Assembly (NCBI GenBank): GCA_009733575.1
Contig: ML769626.1
Coordinates: 1-33,873, forward strand
Length of the DNA: 33,873 nucleotides
Source: Gymnopus androsaceus JB14
Lineage: Eukaryota; Basidiomycota; Agaricomycetes; Agaricales; Omphalotaceae
Direction of reading: 5' to 3'
Shown here: positions 31,013 through 33,873 of the stretch, piece after piece
How positions within the stretch are numbered: the stretch's first letter is position 1
Layout: each line of letters starts with the position of its first letter
Notes under the pieces: generated by a model
What the model was told of the DNA's origin: nothing
Databases searched by the model: none
The model's input: only the letters and a program-made list of their open reading frames with translations
Made by a program: the position numbers and the translations under genes

Positions 31013-31194
31013 TAGAATATTGGCAGGCATGGGAATGTGCTGCCATCTGTAAAGGGTGAGGTCCTGCTAATTTCAGGGGTGTTAAGCCTGCAGTTCAATC
31101 AACAAGGAAAGTGGGGCCCTGGCTGGTTTGATAGTGTGTCAACCCAGCTGGGGCATGAATGAGGGACTTCAACTTGATAGTTGAAGTCAGGAAT

Positions 31195-31370
31195 ACATTC
31201 ATGATAGCATCTCATGAATGTACACTTAAGGGAATTGAACTTACAATAGTATATCATAAGCATTCATACCCTGGCATTAGAAGAATGGATTGAAAAAAGC
31301 ACATTCACAATAGCATGTCATGAATGTACAAATGGGGGGAATTGAACTTATGATAGCATGTGCTCAGAAT
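31195..31370. repeat. 106-bp direct repeat with internal palindrome
   Basis: ACATTCA(T/C)(G/A)ATAGCAT-TCATGAATGTAC...GGAATTGAACTTA starts at 31195 and again at 31301. The first 30 bases of each unit are an inverted repeat (CATTCATGA/TCATGAATG). Confidence 0.7.
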
Positions 31371-31446
31371 CCGGTGTTTTGAGGGATTTTTAGTCCCTTG
31401 TAGGCTTTGATACTTCAGAGTTGCTTCAAAGTCTTGTGTGTTGTAC

Positions 31447-31821
31447 TCAATGACATACTTGCAGTGAGTGTTTGAGGGCTTTGATGTTCAATTCAAATTC
31501 CACAGTGTCTTTGCAGATGACACTTGAGTTGTGGAGAGAGCTAGTGCATTCCTGCACTGGCCCTCCCCCTCTAAAAAATAGAGGTTTGCTCAAGAACATG
31601 GTTTTGGGTGGTTCTTGGAAGTAAATTGATCCATTGATAATTTTTATGGAAAATGGAAAAGTTCCAGAATAATTGAGTAAGAAATTGGTGCAGAAGTGTG
31701 TCATGGTTGAAGAAAAAACATATGCAATGCTGTGGCTGTACACAATTACAACATCATAATTTCTATAGCTGCATTGACTCCATCGTAGTGCCGCATGCAG
31801 TGGCAGGTTCCCGACTCCCAC
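31447..31821 (-). CDS. Unrecognised 124-codon open frame
   Basis: It opens with MGVGNLPLHAALRWSQCSYR and ends TAA-like at 31447. Composition is protein-like, with no low complexity, but no motif is recognised. It lies on the same strand and 186 bp downstream of the PIF1-like frame, so it may be part of the same decayed gene or element. Confidence 0.2.
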   Translation of the reverse strand: MGVGNLPLHAALRWSQCSYRNYDVVIVYSHSIAYVFSSTMTHFCTNFLLNYSGTFPFSIKIINGSIYFQEPPKTMFLSKPLFFRGGGPVQECTSSLHNSSVICKDTVEFELNIKALKHSLQVCH

Positions 31822-32006
31822 CCTGGCACTTACTAAGCAAATAAATTCATGCCAACAATGTGAGCAGTCTACAAGCAGTCTAAGTTCAAGTACCAGCAGG
31901 GAGATAACCAGTCATAGAAAACAACATTAAACACAATTATGTGAACAAGAACAGGTACTAAGCATCCTAACAAAGGAAACAGCTTAAACTTGAATTCATC
32001 AACAGA

Positions 32007-32483
32007 TTAATGAGATGGTGGACAATCATAGCTTTCAACCACATCTCTTTTTCCAGCTTCTCTCCAGACATGTAAAAACCTGTCCTGCTCCAGTTGCAAT
32101 CTCTGGAAGTGCCAGAAATGGCCCTTGAAGGAAATACCCCTACATAAATACAAACTCCTTGTGCTCGCGGACGGGAATAGATCAAAACTTCCAAGGATGA
32201 TGCTAACCCTATTGTGAGCAAGCAAGTCCCAAAAACTCAATAAGGATGAGATGTTGAACAAGGTGGCATCATCAACAATAAGGTACTTGAAGGTGTGGCT
32301 GTCAATGAGTCTGCCAGCATGCAAGATCTGTGTTACAGCAACAGGAGAAGTTGCAAATACAAGACCTTTGCAGTGATGCTGTTTGAACAATTCATACACA
32401 GCCAGCATGAGGGTCATCTTCCCTGCCCCAGACAAACCAGACACCAGTATGCGCAGTAAGTAGATTGAGACTGTGCACTGCAT
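32007..32483 (-). pseudogene. Degenerate PIF1-like helicase fragment
   Basis: PIF1-type helicases unwind DNA 5' to 3'; related domains occur in fungal Helitrons. The motifs lie in the right order: Walker A-like VSGLSGAGKMTLM, FATSPVAVTQI (cf. PTG-AA), GRLIDSHTF (cf. G-TIHS-F), Walker B-like KYLIVDDATLF, ILGSFDLFP (cf. GDF-QLPP) and a region ending LEQDRFLHVWREA (cf. R-d--F---L). Key residues are off consensus: Met follows the Walker A Lys, and DD replaces DE. Only about 158 codons are open; typical domains are longer, and the C-terminal helicase motifs are missing. It is likely an inactive remnant of a host gene or Helitron. No Helitron CTRR end was identified. Confidence 0.5.
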
Positions 32484-32594
32484 CTCCTAGTTGCCCAAGC
32501 AGATGCATCTCCACAATTTTCAGAATCTTTTTAGTGTCACTCAATATCTGATAATGGCATGTTGAAGTGCATTCTTGAAAGAGATCAACTTAGA

Positions 32595-32804
32595 TTAGGC
32601 TAAAGTATGTCTTTCACTGTGCAACCAATCAGGTTCAGAATTCAGATAATGAAAAAGAAGGTCATTGAGAGATTGCATTGGATAGTCAATAATGGTCAAT
32701 ACCAGCAGTGGCTGTGGGTCAGAAGTGAAGTGGTAAACAGCCGCCATTGAACTGTGACACAGATGACAGAAAATGTATGACTGTCCGGTCCGCTGACCCG
32801 TCAA
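32595..32804 (-). CDS. Unrecognised 69-codon open frame upstream of the helicase fragment
   Basis: Same strand, about 110 bp before the PIF1-like frame. It contains a CHLC pair (IFCHLCHSSMAAVYHF) and an acidic/aromatic tail, but no recognised family. It could be the N-terminal side of the same gene across an intron; this is conjecture. Confidence 0.2.
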   Translation of the reverse strand: MTGQRTGQSYIFCHLCHSSMAAVYHFTSDPQPLLVLTIIDYPMQSLNDLLFHYLNSEPDWLHSERHTLA

Positions 32805-33873
32805 GATAAGCCATAAATAGGGGAACAGTCAGAGGAAATGACGGATTCTGCTTATCCTATACTTAAAATGAAGACGGGCACCTGATTTCAAAGTCAGCTA
32901 TTTAGCTAATCATTGGTCTGCTGTTTAAGCGCCACAGCAAGCAGAGTGTGTGGCATCAATGCTTCAGTATTTCCACCTAGGCACCACAGCCATAAGCTCC
33001 ATGCAGTGGGGCCGCGGCAGCATGGGGGTCTGGGGGAACCCCCAGTGCTCCACACAGTGGCCATTGCGGCTGGCACTGCAATCTGACCTTCAAATCTATA
33101 CTGTAGTTCCATGAAAACACTATTGGTGGTGCTGTCCTGAGCACTGGATTAAAGTCTCTACTTCAGACACCCACTTATGATTCTTGCAGACAGTTCAGAG
33201 CAGTTTGTGTGAATTTTTTGGTTGGAACTACTTAATTTAAGGCAAATAAAGGAGAAATGTAGTTAATCCAACCTGAGATAAAACACTTAATCTATGCAAG
33301 TAAAAGTTAATCCTTCAAGAGCCCAATGCAGAGTGACAAGACATACATGTATCATGGAGTGAGTGAGACAACTTAAGCAGGATGTCAGCAGAAGTGAGTA
33401 TAAGGGAGAAACCCTTACAGTACAAGTTTCTGTCCAGCATGGTTTACTCTTAAATTTCATTTATTCTATTCATTGTTGGATTTGATTTTTTGCTGAGTGC
33501 TGTTGCTTGCCATGACCTTTGATTGAAAATATTAATTTACCATATATAAGCCTGTTTGTAGTACATACATTGACCCCCCCGCCCCCCCCCCATCTGCCTG
33601 CCTCCTGGCTCCCACTACGAGGCTCAAATGGAATATATTGTTTGATGCTGCCTTCTCTTGAGTGATGTTGAACCCGTGTATCCCAACATTTATTCTTCAT
33701 AAATTTTTGAATCAATGCCTCTGTATTTGCATGTTAATCTTTTGTCCTCATACTATCAATGTACCAGTAATGCACTTGAAAATGCTGATACTGAAAATTT
33801 TTTGTAAAAGTGACCTCAAGCTTGGTAGTATATTAGAATATGCTTAATGTTTGCAATTCCAGAATTTGTGAAT
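32805..33873. other. Interval with no recognised gene
   Basis: Short frames on both strands have no motif. The only notable feature is a C-run (seven C, G, ten C) at 33574-33591, a possible slippage or assembly-error site. The plus-strand AT-rich 3' end runs to the window edge. Confidence 0.4.

Noticed and set aside
33574..33591. C-run as a telomere or regulatory element
   Set aside because: A single homopolymer-like run without repeats; more likely slippage or a sequencing artefact.

Overview
The window looks like a repeat-rich stretch of a filamentous fungal chromosome, most likely a basidiomycete (Agaricomycete-like). The reasons are a host gene cut by nine very short introns (47-62 nt) with clean GT-AG or GC-AG borders, no bacterial signals, and a dense, nested population of eukaryotic transposons. 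Assignment to a genus is not possible from sequence alone.

Layout. 1-2136: right-hand part of a decayed Ty1/copia element on the minus strand (gag, leader, tRNA-type primer site, 521-bp LTR), cut by the window edge. 2137-5080: no recognisable host gene, but four unusual repeat structures: an eight-unit ~155-bp tandem array whose units each carry splice-site-like borders, a cluster of ~26-bp TGAA/TTCA mini-palindromes, a 12-bp-arm hairpin and a 155-bp tandem duplication. 5528-7972: the one intact host gene, a 651-residue AtuA/DUF1446 protein in ten exons. 8047-14035: a segmental array of decayed genes related to acireductone dioxygenase (ARD) that lack the expected metal ligands. The third copy is split by a TA-flanked foldback element, which itself carries a 1.8-kb LTR-like element. 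14486-15640: remnant of an unrecognised minus-strand reading frame containing a 631-bp Mutator-like MITE with a perfect 9-bp target duplication. 16299-19870: a 75-bp minisatellite and a decayed copia gag, interrupted by a second copy of the 1.8-kb element. 19986-27171: a structurally complete copia retrotransposon (440-bp LTRs, CCATA target duplication, primer site, polypurine tract, full pol order) disabled by stop codons and carrying a 171-bp MITE in frame in gag. 27179-28335: a gypsy-like LTR with an internal 21-bp minisatellite. 28464-30379: a fourth ARD-like fragment split by a 1462-bp Tc1 element. 30497-33873: a small TA-flanked MITE, a short tandem repeat and a degenerate PIF1-like helicase frame.

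How it fits together. The genes do not form a pathway. The story is one intact metabolic gene beside a duplicated, dying gene family that has served as a landing pad for transposons. Paralogous copies supply empty-site evidence for several insertions. In-frame stops are overwhelmingly TGA, and repeat copies differ mainly by transitions, often at CpG, which points to cytosine-methylation or RIP-like decay. I saw no convincing new multi-gene system; the most original signals are the exon-like satellite near 3 kb and the ligand-less ARD-like family.
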